NCBI RefSeq assembly: GCF_015712165.1
Contig: NZ_JADPZX010000001.1
Span: 3,861,001-3,925,000 of the forward strand
Reading direction: 5' to 3'
Source of the DNA: Streptomyces spinoverrucosus
Lineage (GTDB): Bacteria > Actinomycetota > Actinomycetes > Streptomycetales > Streptomycetaceae
Length of the DNA: 64,000 bases
Shown here: positions 17,945 to 27,335 of the stretch, piece after piece
Position numbering within the stretch: the stretch's first letter is position 1
How the letters are laid out: the number at the start of each line of letters is the position of its first letter
Translations under genes and position numbers: made by a program
Notes under the pieces: model-generated
The model's database searches: none
What the model saw: the letters and a program-made list of their open reading frames with translations, nothing else
Told to the model about the DNA's origin: nothing

Positions 17945-17978
17945 TGTGGACAAGTCGGGTTCCCCCGCTTGTGGATAA
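17945..17978 (-). promoter_or_regulatory. Two DnaA-box-like 9-mers between the S9 peptidase and SURF1 genes
   Basis: On the minus strand, 17953-17945 reads TTGTCCACA (the Streptomyces consensus DnaA box) and 17978-17970 reads TTATCCACA (a strong E. coli-type box). They have the same orientation, 25 bp apart. They lie 53-86 bp upstream of the SURF1 start and could regulate it or the divergent peptidase gene, or titrate DnaA. Confidence 0.6.
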
Positions 17979-18030
17979 CTTCGGGACCCCGCGCCCCGCA
18001 CCTTCTGCCACCCCCCGTACCTTTGAAGGC

Positions 18031-18840
18031 GTGTACCGGTTTCTGCTGACGCCCCGATGGTGGGGGATCAACCTCTTCGTGCTGCTCGCCATCCCCTTCT
18101 GCGTCTTCATGGGGTCCTGGCAGCTGAGCCGGTTCGAGGCGCGGATCGAGGATCACCAGAGCGCCAAGGAGCAGGCGGCCTCGGACGGCAAGGGGGCCGC
18201 CCGGCCACTGGCTGAACTGCTGCCCGTGGACAAGGAGACCTCCGGCGACCAGACGACCGTCAGCGGGCGGTACGGGGAGCAGTTGCTCGTGCCGGACCGG
18301 GAACTGGACGGCAGGCGGGGCTATTACGTGCTGACCCTGCTGCACACCGACGGCGGCAGGGCACTGCCCGTCGTACGGGGCTGGCTGCCCGGTGCGCCGG
18401 ACGCCGCGAAGGCGCCCGCCCCGCCGCGCGGTGAGGTGACCGTCACCGGCGCGCTCCAGGCCTCCGAGAACCCCGGTGAGAACGGCGTCACCGCGCGCGG
18501 CGGACTGCCCGCGGGCCAGACGGCGGCGATCAGCGCGGCCTCACTGGTGAACCTCGTGCCGTACGACGTCTACGACGCGTGGATCACGCTCAACAAGGGC
18601 GACTCGGGGATGAAGGCCGTGCCGGTGAGCGCGGCGCCGGACACCGGGCTCGACCTCAAGGCCTTCCAGAACCTGGGGTACACCGGCGAGTGGTTCGTCT
18701 TCGCCGGGTTCGTGGTGTTCATGTGGTTCCGGTTGTTCCGCCGTGAGACGGAGTTCGCGCGGGACGCGGAGATAGGACTCCTGACCGCGGACGCCGCCGA
18801 GGCCACCACCTACGAGGTCGACAGCACGCCCGTCCGGTAG
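18031..18840 (+). CDS. SURF1-family cytochrome c oxidase assembly protein
   Basis: 269 residues from GTG 18031 (MYRFLLTPRWWGINLFVLLA). An N-terminal membrane helix ends in GSWQLSRFEARI, the W-Q-x-x-R hallmark of SURF1. A periplasmic-type domain contains LPVVRGWLPGAP, and a second helix (GEWFVFAGFVVFMWFRLF) precedes the cytoplasmic tail. SURF1 proteins help insert heme a into cytochrome aa3 oxidase. GAAGG sits only about 3 nt upstream of 18031; an in-frame GTG at 17971 would add 20 residues. Confidence 0.85.
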   Translation: MYRFLLTPRWWGINLFVLLAIPFCVFMGSWQLSRFEARIEDHQSAKEQAASDGKGAARPLAELLPVDKETSGDQTTVSGRYGEQLLVPDRELDGRRGYYVLTLLHTDGGRALPVVRGWLPGAPDAAKAPAPPRGEVTVTGALQASENPGENGVTARGGLPAGQTAAISAASLVNLVPYDVYDAWITLNKGDSGMKAVPVSAAPDTGLDLKAFQNLGYTGEWFVFAGFVVFMWFRLFRRETEFARDAEIGLLTADAAEATTYEVDSTPVR

Positions 18841-19931
18841 ACCGTCCCCGCGCACGCGTTCGACACCGTCGCCGAGACTGTGGGCGCGCCCGCCTCCGCC
18901 GTGTAGGAGACGACGACGCTTCCGTCCTTCGTGCCCTCCTCGGTCATCAGCTGCGTCGACGTACCCGTGTCGCCACCCGTGGAACTGCCCTCCGTCGTGG
19001 TGCCGGTGTTCTCCGTGGGCGACGGGTCGGGCGACGGGCCGCCGGTCTCGCCGCCGCTGTCGCCGCCGGCGTCCGTCGGGCAGGTCTCCGAGGGCACCCA
19101 GGCGAACCGCACCTCGTACGCCGCGCCCGGCTGCAGCACCAGCTGCGGGACTTCCAGGGCCGGGTCGGGCAGGCCGGCCGCCGCGTCGCCCGTGGTGTGC
19201 GCGGCGACGCTGATCTTGGTGGCGTCCGCCGCGCCCTGCGCGAGCGGGGTCACCGTGCCGGCGCCGCCGACGGTACAGCTGGCGGTGGAGACGTTGGTGA
19301 TCCGGAACGTGCCGTACACCGCACCGGCGGCGTCGGGGACGGCGGCGGTAGCGGTGGCCGAGCCGAGCTGGGCCGCCGTGCACACCGGCTCGGCGACCGC
19401 ACTGGTCGCCGAGGGGTAGACGTCGTCGGTGGTGTCGTCGACGACACCGCTGCTCGGGGTGGCGCCGGTGCCCTGCTCGGCCTCCGCGGGGCTGCCCTTG
19501 CCCTTGTCCTCCGCCTGACCGCCGGACCCACCCGAGGTGGCGCCCGTGCCGTCGGTGCTCAGGCCCTCGCTCGCGCCGCCCTGCGCCTGCGCGCCATGAC
19601 CGGCGATGGAGGGGTTGGCGTCGGGGCCGGTGGAGCTGGAGACGTGCACCAGGGCGGGTACGGCGGTGCAGACGAACAGCGCCGCGGCCGCCATGCCGAC
19701 GGCGGCCTGCCGCTTGCGCGCCCGGCGCGCGGGCACCGCCCGCCGCAGGTGGTCCAACGTGCCGTCGCGCGGTTCGATGTCCTGCACCGCCTGGTGCAGC
19801 ATCCTGCGCAGTGCCAGCTCGTCCGAGTCGAGCCCCTCGGAGCTCTGGTCGTCGAGGCCGTGGTTCACAGTTCCGTTCCCAGCGTGCGGTTGCTTCGGCT
19901 CTTGCTCGTGCGCCCGAGGCTCCCCCGTCAT
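18810..19931 (-). CDS. Membrane protein partnered with a SigE-family sigma factor
   Basis: 373 residues. A charged N-terminal cytoplasmic segment (DELALRRMLHQAVQDIEPRDGTLDHLRRAVPARRARKR, about residues 35-73) precedes one membrane helix (AAVGMAAAALFVCTAVPALV) and a long Gly/Ser/Thr-rich extracellular part. The latter includes VYGTFRITNVSTASCTVGG, similar to DUF4232-type secreted domains, and a low-complexity acidic linker. It begins in ATGA overlap with the sigma gene, so an anti-sigma role is likely, although no zinc anti-sigma motif is visible. Its 3' end overlaps the convergent SURF1 gene by 31 bp. Confidence 0.7.
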   Translation of the reverse strand: MTGEPRAHEQEPKQPHAGNGTVNHGLDDQSSEGLDSDELALRRMLHQAVQDIEPRDGTLDHLRRAVPARRARKRQAAVGMAAAALFVCTAVPALVHVSSSTGPDANPSIAGHGAQAQGGASEGLSTDGTGATSGGSGGQAEDKGKGSPAEAEQGTGATPSSGVVDDTTDDVYPSATSAVAEPVCTAAQLGSATATAAVPDAAGAVYGTFRITNVSTASCTVGGAGTVTPLAQGAADATKISVAAHTTGDAAAGLPDPALEVPQLVLQPGAAYEVRFAWVPSETCPTDAGGDSGGETGGPSPDPSPTENTGTTTEGSSTGGDTGTSTQLMTEEGTKDGSVVVSYTAEAGAPTVSATVSNACAGTVYRTGVLSTS

Positions 19932-20602
19932 GACGGCGCCTCCATGGCGATCCGCAGTGCGGCGATACCGCGGGAGCCGTACGCCTTCACCGAACCCAGC
20001 GAGATGCCGAGCGTCTCGGCGACCTGGGCCTCGGTCATGTCCGCGAAGTAGCGCAGTACCAGGACCTCGCGCTGCCGGCGCTGCAGGCCCTTCATCGCCT
20101 TGATCAGGGAGTCACGCTCCAGCTGGTCGTACGCGCCCTCCTCGGCGCTCGCCATGTCCGGCATCGGCTTGGACAGCAGCTTCAGGCCGAGTATGCGGCG
20201 GCGCAGCGCGGAGCGCGAGAGGTTGACGACCGTCTGGCGCAGATAGGCGAGGGTCTTCTCCGGGTCGCGGACGCGTTTGCGGGCCGAGTGGACGCGGATG
20301 AAGGCCTCCTGGACGACGTCCTCGCAGGAGGCCGTGTCGTCGAGGAGGAGCGCGGCGAGACCGAGCAGCGAGCGGTAGTGCGTGCGGTAGGTCTCGGTGA
20401 GGTGGTCGACGGTGGTCCCGGCCGCCGCGACGTCCTCGGCACCGTCACGCTGGTTCGGGATGCGGGCGGGCCGCGCTGCGGGCATGGGCGCGATCACCGG
20501 CATGCCGCCGGGCGCGCCGGGCATGCGGGTGCGGACGGGCCGCCGGGGCGGCCGTAGGGCCGTGCCGCGGGCCACCGCGGGGAAGTCGAGTACCTCTGCC
20601 AC
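19928..20602 (-). CDS. SigE-family ECF RNA polymerase sigma factor
   Basis: 224 residues. A Pro/Arg-rich N-terminal extension of about 60 residues precedes sigma region 2 (YRSLLGLAALLLDDTASCEDVVQEAFIRVH) and region 4 (LQRRQREVLVLRYFADMTEAQVAETLGISLGSVKAYGSRGIAAL). No region 3 is present, as expected for an ECF factor. It would direct polymerase to a small regulon. The GTG at 20602 lacks a clear ribosome binding site, so the true start may be further in. It overlaps its membrane partner by 4 bp. Confidence 0.85.
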   Translation of the reverse strand: MAEVLDFPAVARGTALRPPRRPVRTRMPGAPGGMPVIAPMPAARPARIPNQRDGAEDVAAAGTTVDHLTETYRTHYRSLLGLAALLLDDTASCEDVVQEAFIRVHSARKRVRDPEKTLAYLRQTVVNLSRSALRRRILGLKLLSKPMPDMASAEEGAYDQLERDSLIKAMKGLQRRQREVLVLRYFADMTEAQVAETLGISLGSVKAYGSRGIAALRIAMEAPS

Positions 20603-20912
20603 GCCAGTTGGACACGTCTGAGCCCGTCAGGGTTGTACGTGCCGGACATCACTCTTGTTCTCGCGTCAGGCAGCACGACTGACGGTGCCACATATGCCCT
20701 CATGCGTCCCGCTCTTCCCCTATGTCCCACATGAACGGGCGTCCCCACGCTCGTTCATCGGCGTCCCCACGCCTTGGATCAACGCGTCCCACACCCCGGA
20801 AGGGCGACCGCATAGACGCTCCCCGCCCTCCGCACGGTTGCGGACGACGGGGAGGAAAATCCTTACGTTGATCCTACAAATAGATCAGGACATCGCCAGG
20901 GGCAATTTTCCC
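20603..20912. other. Intergenic region between asd and the sigma-factor gene, with nested repeats
   Basis: 310 bp. GGCGTCCCCACGC occurs twice as a direct repeat (20738-20750 and 20760-20772), and ATGAACG (20731-20737) pairs with CGTTCAT (20752-20758). These lie 130-170 bp upstream of the sigma gene and probably belong to its promoter. The part nearest asd (20860-20912) is AT-richer but holds no clear terminator. Confidence 0.5.
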
Positions 20913-21979
20913 TCACGTCATCTCGGCCGCCACCAGCTCCGCGATCTGAGCGGTGTTCAGCGCGGCACCTTTACGCAGATTGTCCCCGCACACGAAGAGT
21001 TCGAGCGCCGTCGGGTCGTCCAGCGCCCGCCGCAGCCGCCCGACCCATGTCGGATCGGTGCCCACCACGTCGGCCGGCGTCGGGAACTCCCCGGCCGCCG
21101 GATCGTCGCACAGCACGACACCCGGCGCCGTGGCGAGAATCTCCCGCGCCCGGTCCACCGTGACCTCGTCCTCGAAGCGGGCGTGCACGGTCAACGCGTG
21201 CGCGGTCACCACCGGCACCCGGACACAGGTCACGGCGACCGGCAGCTTCGGCAGGCCGAGGATCTTGCGGGACTCGTCCCGCACCTTCATCTCCTCCGAC
21301 GACCAGCCGTCCTCCCGCAGCGACCCGGCCCACGGCACGACGTTCAGGGCGACCGGCTCCGGGAACGGCCCGGTGTTGTCCCCCACGGCCCGCCGCACGT
21401 CACCGGGATTCGTCCCCAGCTCCGTACCTGCCACCAGGGACAGCTGCTGCCGCAGCGTCTCCACGCCCGCCCGGCCGGCGCCGCTCACCGCCTGGTACGA
21501 CGAGACCACCAGCTCGCGCAGCCCGAACTCGGCGTGCAGCGCGCCCAGGGCCACGATCATCGACAGCGTGGTGCAGTTCGGGTTGGCGACGATGCCGCGC
21601 GGCCGGACCCGCGCCGCGTGCGGATTGACCTCCGGCACGACCAGCGGCACGTCCGGGTCCATCCGGAAGGCGGCGGAGTTGTCCACGACCACTGTGCCCC
21701 TGGCCGCGGCGATCGGCGCCCAGTGCGCGGCGACCTCGTCGGGCACGTCGAACATGGCGATGTCGACCCCGTCGAAGACCTCCTCGGACAGGGCCACCAC
21801 CTCGACCTCCTCGCCGCGCACGGCCAGCTTGCGGCCGGCCGAGCGCGGCGAGGCGACGAGACGGATCTCGCCCCAGATGTCCGCGTGCTGGGACAGGATC
21901 TGGAGCATGACCGTGCCGACGGCTCCGGTCGCGCCCACGACCGCGAGCGTCGGGCGTGCGGTCATCGCGGTACCGGCCA

Positions 21980-21980
<1 letters not shown>
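20913..21980 (-). CDS. asd: Aspartate-semialdehyde dehydrogenase
   Basis: 355 residues. NADP-binding GATGAVG (16-22), catalytic Cys136 in NPNCTT, and [23 protein letters not shown] and [15 protein letters not shown] segments are all present at normal spacing. It reduces aspartyl phosphate to aspartate semialdehyde for lysine/diaminopimelate, threonine and methionine. Its ATG overlaps the ask stop (TGATG). Met6 is an alternative start and gives the usual N-terminus. Confidence 0.97.
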
Positions 21981-23257
<1,277 letters not shown>

Positions 23258-23481
23258 GTGCGCTCCTCGCTCAATCCGTCTCTTTCCGCAGATACGCATA
23301 TGCACCGCGGTCGGCTCAGTCTAACGAGCGGTCGAAAATCACCTTCGCGATATCGCATGGTGAGATGTCCCGCCGCCCGTTCCGGAAAGGCACATGCCCG
23401 CACAAGCCCGAGACCACTCGGAAAAGTGCCCTGCATCACAAAGAGCACTCACCCGGGTGCTGTAACTCAACTTTCAAGCAC

Positions 23482-23494
23482 TAGGGTTCGGCCT
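23482..23494 (+). promoter_or_regulatory. Leaderless promoter of the OmpR-type response regulator
   Basis: TAGGGT (23482-23487) is followed by 7 nt and the GTG start at 23495. There is no ribosome binding site. The palindrome CACCCGGGTG at 23450-23459 lies just upstream and may be an operator. Confidence 0.5.
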
Positions 23495-24172
23495 GTGCGC
23501 GTACTTCTGGTGGAGGACGACGAGCCGGTCGCGGAGTCACTGCGGCGGGGGCTGGCCCGGTACGGCTTCGAGGTGGCGTGGGTGACGACGGGCGGCGCCG
23601 CCCTCGCTCACCAGGGGCCCTACGACGTCGTACTCCTCGATCTCGGCCTGCCCGACACCGACGGCCTCGACGTCTGCAAGGCGCTGCGCGAGCGCGGTGA
23701 CGTCCCGATCATCGTGATCAGCGCCCGCAGCGACGAGACGGACCGGGTGGTCGGTCTCGAACTGGGCGCCGACGACTATGTGTCCAAGCCGTTCGGGGTA
23801 CGGGAGGTCATCGCACGGATACGAGCGGTGCTGCGGCGCATGCAGCCCCGTACGCCCGCCGAGGCCGCCCCCGACCGGTACGGCCCCCACCTGGCGATCG
23901 ACCGCAAGGCGGCCCGCGTCCGCCTCGACGGCGCGGAGGTGGCGCTCGCGCCCAAGGAGTACGACCTGCTGGCCTTCCTCACCGAGGAGCCGGGGGCGCT
24001 GATGTCGCGCGAGCAGATCATGGAGGCGGTCTGGGACGCGAACTGGTTCGGGCCAACGAAGACCCTGGACGTCCATGTGGCGGCGCTGCGGCGGAAGCTG
24101 GCGGGGGCGATCACCATCGAGGCGGTGCGTGGGGTCGGGTTCCGGCTGGAGATCGTGGACTCCCCGGCATGA
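23495..24172 (+). CDS. OmpR/PhoB-family response regulator
   Basis: 225 residues. The receiver domain has acidic EDDE at 7-10, phospho-acceptor Asp49 (VVLLDLGLPD) and Lys in YVSKPF. The winged-helix DNA-binding domain covers about 130-222 (LAPKEYDLLAFLTEEPGALMSREQIM; TLDVHVAALRRKL). It overlaps the sensor kinase gene by 4 bp, so the two are co-translated. The signal is not evident from sequence. Confidence 0.93.
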   Translation: MRVLLVEDDEPVAESLRRGLARYGFEVAWVTTGGAALAHQGPYDVVLLDLGLPDTDGLDVCKALRERGDVPIIVISARSDETDRVVGLELGADDYVSKPFGVREVIARIRAVLRRMQPRTPAEAAPDRYGPHLAIDRKAARVRLDGAEVALAPKEYDLLAFLTEEPGALMSREQIMEAVWDANWFGPTKTLDVHVAALRRKLAGAITIEAVRGVGFRLEIVDSPA

Positions 24173-25533
24173 TCCGCCAGCTCGTCCGCAGTTACGTCCT
24201 GCTCGTCGCCGTCGCCATCGCGCTGTTCACCGTGCCGGTGGCCTTCACCCTCACCGACCAGCTGCGCGACGACACCCGGCACTCCGTGCTGCGCGAGGCC
24301 GACGCGATGGCGCTGCTGCTGGGCGGCGACAGCGCCGCCTCCTGCGAGGCCCTGGAGGAGATGGCACGGGCGTACGACGACGAGATCCAGGTGACCGCCA
24401 CCGACAACTGCGCCACGCGACTGCCGCGACCGGAGCGGGACGCGGCGCTGGAGAAGGCCCTGCGGCAGGGGGAGCCGACGGTCGACTGGGGCTCGGACTT
24501 CATCTGGGGCGACCACCTGGTGGTCACGGTCCCCGCACGCCCGCAGCCCGAGGGTCCGGTCGTCGGGGCCGTGCGCATCCAGTACGCGACCGGCGAGCTG
24601 ACCTCCCGGCTGTGGTCGATCTGGGGTTTCCGGGCGATCCTCGCGCTGCTGGTGCTGGGCGTCGCCGCACTGATCGGCGTCGCGGTCGCCCGCCGTATCA
24701 CCCGCCCGCTGCGCCAGCTCAACGACATGGCGAGCAGGTTCAGCGACGGCGACCTGACCGCCCGTTCCCCGGTGACGGGCCCGCCCGAGACCCAGACCCT
24801 CGCCCGCACCCTCAACCAGGGCGCGGAACGCCTCGACACGCTGATCGCGTCACAGCGCATCTTCGTGGCCGACGCCTCGCATCAACTGCGCACCCCGTTG
24901 ACGGCGTTGCGGCTGTCCCTGGACAACATCGCGGACGGCGTGGACGACGACTTCGTCCGGGAGGATGTGGAGCAGGCGACGGCCGAGGTGGTCCGGATGA
25001 GCCGCCTGGTCAACGGCCTGCTGGTGCTGGCGCGGGCCGAGGCGAAGGTGACGGACGCCGAGTCGCTGCCCCTGATGGACATCGTTCAGGAGCGGCTCGC
25101 GGTGTGGAGACCGGCCGCCGACGAGCGCGGAGTCACCATCGCGCTCAAGGGGAATGCCGGCGGCCGGCCGCTGGTGCGGGTGCTGGCCAGCCCGGGTCAT
25201 CTGGACCAGGTGCTGGACAACGTGCTCTCGAACGCCCTGGAGGTGTCACCGGACGGCGGGACGATCACCGTCCGGGTGGAGCACCGCAGCGACGAAGTGA
25301 CGGTCTGCGTCCTGGACGAGGGGCCCGGCATGCCGGACGCCGACAAGTCCCGCGCCTTCGACCGTTTCTGGCGGGGCAAGGGCCTGACCGGAAAGTCCGG
25401 CACCGGCCTCGGCCTCGCAGTCGTCAAGCAGTTGGTGACGGACGACGGCGGGACGGTGACGCTTGCGGACGCACCGGGCGGCGGTCTGAAGGTGGTGATC
25501 AGCCTTCGGGCATCGCAGAGGAGTGGTGGTTGA
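24169..25533 (+). CDS. Sensor histidine kinase, partner of the OmpR-type regulator
   Basis: 454 residues. Membrane helix 1 (SYVLLVAVAIALFTVPVAF) and helix 2 (AILALLVLGVAALIGVAVA) bracket an extracellular sensor of about 130 residues holding two Cys (SCEALEEMARAYDD; TDNCATRLP). HAMP is followed by HisKA with His238 (DASHQLRTPLTAL) and the HATPase N, G1 and G2 boxes (DNVLSNALEVS, DEGPGMP, GTGLGLAVVK). The two sensor cysteines could form a disulfide. Its 3' end overlaps the convergent gene at 25499. Confidence 0.93.
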   Translation: MIRQLVRSYVLLVAVAIALFTVPVAFTLTDQLRDDTRHSVLREADAMALLLGGDSAASCEALEEMARAYDDEIQVTATDNCATRLPRPERDAALEKALRQGEPTVDWGSDFIWGDHLVVTVPARPQPEGPVVGAVRIQYATGELTSRLWSIWGFRAILALLVLGVAALIGVAVARRITRPLRQLNDMASRFSDGDLTARSPVTGPPETQTLARTLNQGAERLDTLIASQRIFVADASHQLRTPLTALRLSLDNIADGVDDDFVREDVEQATAEVVRMSRLVNGLLVLARAEAKVTDAESLPLMDIVQERLAVWRPAADERGVTIALKGNAGGRPLVRVLASPGHLDQVLDNVLSNALEVSPDGGTITVRVEHRSDEVTVCVLDEGPGMPDADKSRAFDRFWRGKGLTGKSGTGLGLAVVKQLVTDDGGTVTLADAPGGGLKVVISLRASQRSGG

Positions 25534-25996
25534 CGATCTTCCACTCGCCGCCGCGCTTCTCGTACGCGTAGGTGTAGCGGGCCTCGACGACGCTCTTCGT
25601 GCCGGTGGCCGGGTCGGTGAGGGTGAACTCGTACACCCCCGTGTCGATCGCGGAGTTCCGGTCGAGCACGTTGACGATCGTCTTGACCTTCTTCCCGACC
25701 GGCTTGTTCTTCAGAAAGTGCTCGAAGTAGTCGACGATGCCGGCCCGGTCGGTACGGACCTTGTTGGAGACGGTGGGCAGCAGCACCGCGTCCTTCGCGT
25801 ACAGGTCGGCGACCTTCTCCGGGTCGCCGGTCCGCAGAGCGGCGTTCCACTGGTCGAAGAGCCCGGCGACCCGCGCCTTTGAGGGCTGGGCCGCCCGCTC
25901 GGCCCCGGCGTTGCCGACCCCGGCGGTGACCGTGGCTGCCGCGGCGAGGGCGGTGACGGTGACGACGGCTGCGCGTATCCGGGTCTTACGAGTCAT
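25499..25996 (-). CDS. Secreted SnoaL-like (DUF4440/CaMKII-association-type) protein
   Basis: 165 residues. A signal peptide (TRKTRIRAAVVTVTALAAAATVTAGVGNAGA) precedes a cone-shaped NTF2-like domain: VAGLFDQWNAALRTGDPEKVADLYAKDAVLLPT ... GVYEFTLTDPATGTKSVVEARYTYAYEKRGGEWKIVNHHSS. Such proteins are small-molecule-binding or isomerase-like; secreted members are mostly uncharacterised. It is convergent with the sensor kinase and overlaps it by 35 bp. Confidence 0.8.
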   Translation of the reverse strand: MTRKTRIRAAVVTVTALAAAATVTAGVGNAGAERAAQPSKARVAGLFDQWNAALRTGDPEKVADLYAKDAVLLPTVSNKVRTDRAGIVDYFEHFLKNKPVGKKVKTIVNVLDRNSAIDTGVYEFTLTDPATGTKSVVEARYTYAYEKRGGEWKIVNHHSSAMPEG

Positions 25997-26261
25997 CGCA
26001 TCTCCAGTGCAGGTGAGGGGAGTTGCTCCCTCCGCGTCCGCCGCGGTGGAAGTGACTCCAGCCTCGCTTTGCGCTGGTTAGGGCGCGTCCAGCGTGCGTG
26101 TAGGGCGGGGAAAGGGTTTGTCCAAGGTCAGCGGGGCGAGGTGCGGTGCCCCGAGCAAATGCGAAGTACGCCGGGGCAGCTACCTCACGGGCCCGTCCGC
26201 CGACCGCAACGCAAGCGCCTCCGCCGCAAGGATGGTGATGCCTCCACCGACGCTCCGTCGC

Positions 26262-26666
26262 TCATTGGTCCCCCGTGGACACGCTCCCGATGTCACCCCC
26301 GGCCGCCACGGAACGGTCGCCGGAAGCGGCGACGCTCCTGCCGGGAAGTGGCGAGGACGATGCGGGCATCTGGGCCGGAGGCTCTGCGGCGGCACCATCG
26401 CCCGTGGCAGCGAAGCCGATGTTGCCGCCGGCGGCGATCGAGCGCTCACCACCGGCCTGCACGGTCGGCCGGGTAACGCCCGACGACGGACCGCGGTAGG
26501 CGTAGAGGGTGAGCGCCAGTCCGACCAGCGCCGCTGCTCCCCCGGCCACGCTCCCCCACCGATCAGCCGCGTCGACGTCCAGCACGCCCACCACAACCAG
26601 CCCCGCTGCCCCAGCGACGCACAGCCCGATCCCCGTCCACAGCAACGCCTTTGACCGCCCTGTCAT
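26262..26666 (-). CDS. Small two-TM protein with a duplicated ERSIAAGGNIG...TGD tail
   Basis: 134 residues. Two membrane helices (ALLWTGIGLCVAGAAGLVVVG; VAGGAAALVGLALTLYAY) leave a C-terminal tail with two copies of a motif: ERSIAAGGNIGFAATGD and DRSVAAGGDIGSVSTGD, plus a partial GRSVAAS copy. I recall similar RSxAAGGxI..TGD motifs at the ends of other actinobacterial proteins, but do not know a function. There is no operon partner. The 260 bp downstream (26000-26261) shows no gene. Confidence 0.7.
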   Translation of the reverse strand: MTGRSKALLWTGIGLCVAGAAGLVVVGVLDVDAADRWGSVAGGAAALVGLALTLYAYRGPSSGVTRPTVQAGGERSIAAGGNIGFAATGDGAAAEPPAQMPASSSPLPGRSVAASGDRSVAAGGDIGSVSTGDQ

Positions 26667-26706
26667 ACGGCCATGATGGCGCCCGGGAGGCGAGTGGCGC
26701 AGGGTC

Positions 26707-27285
26707 TCAGTCCACGAACTCCTTGAGGGGCTCGGTGTCGAGGGTGACGTTCACGGGGGCCGGAAGCTTGACGGCGGCCCCGAAGGGGAGCTTCTCCTCA
26801 TGCCGGTAGCGGCCGTCCTCCGGCTGATTGAACACTGTGACTGAGCAGTCGTCCCGGTCGATGAGGAGGTAGACGGGGATACCGGCGGCCGCGTAGGCAT
26901 CGGGCTTCTCGACTCGGTCGCGCTGGTGGGTGTCGGAGTCGTACGACGTGACTTCCACTGCCATGAGCACGCCTTCCGCGTCGGACCAGTCGCCATGGCC
27001 CTTGGGGAATCCGAACGGAGCGAGAACACCGTCCGGACGCGCCCGCCCCTTGCGGTAGCTCTCGACCTTCATCCCACGGTCCGCGTAGAGCCAGAGCTCG
27101 GGACGATGCTGCATGCACAGCCTCTGCAACCAAGCGATGATGTGGTCGTGGTTGCCGTCGGTCACGGCCTTGACCTGGACCTTTCCATTGATGAACTCCA
27201 GCCGCACGGTTTCCGGGGCATGGCGCTCCAGCGCTTCGAACTCCTCGACGGTCATCTGCGGCCGGTACTCGGTCCTGGGGGTCAT
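26707..27285 (-). CDS. Uma2-family (DUF820) restriction-endonuclease-fold protein
   Basis: 192 residues from ATG 27285, preceded by GAGGAGG. MTVEEFEALERHAPETVRLEFINGKV, HIIAWLQRLC, PDGVLAP and VLMAVEVTSYDSDTHQRDRVEKPDAYAAAGIPVYLLID are the Uma2 core, with the PD-(D/E)xK residues in PDGVLAP/AVEVTS. The family is very common in Streptomyces and cyanobacteria; its role is undefined. A related, frameshifted copy lies at 52671-53251. Confidence 0.85.
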   Translation of the reverse strand: MTPRTEYRPQMTVEEFEALERHAPETVRLEFINGKVQVKAVTDGNHDHIIAWLQRLCMQHRPELWLYADRGMKVESYRKGRARPDGVLAPFGFPKGHGDWSDAEGVLMAVEVTSYDSDTHQRDRVEKPDAYAAAGIPVYLLIDRDDCSVTVFNQPEDGRYRHEEKLPFGAAVKLPAPVNVTLDTEPLKEFVD

Positions 27286-27335
27286 GGCGTTGCCTCCTCG
27301 ACACCATGGTGCCCCGACCGGCACCTCCCGCACGC

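Noticed and set aside
17945-17978. Possible origin of replication
   Set aside because: Only two DnaA boxes; oriC in Streptomyces has many and lies next to dnaA/dnaN, which are absent here.
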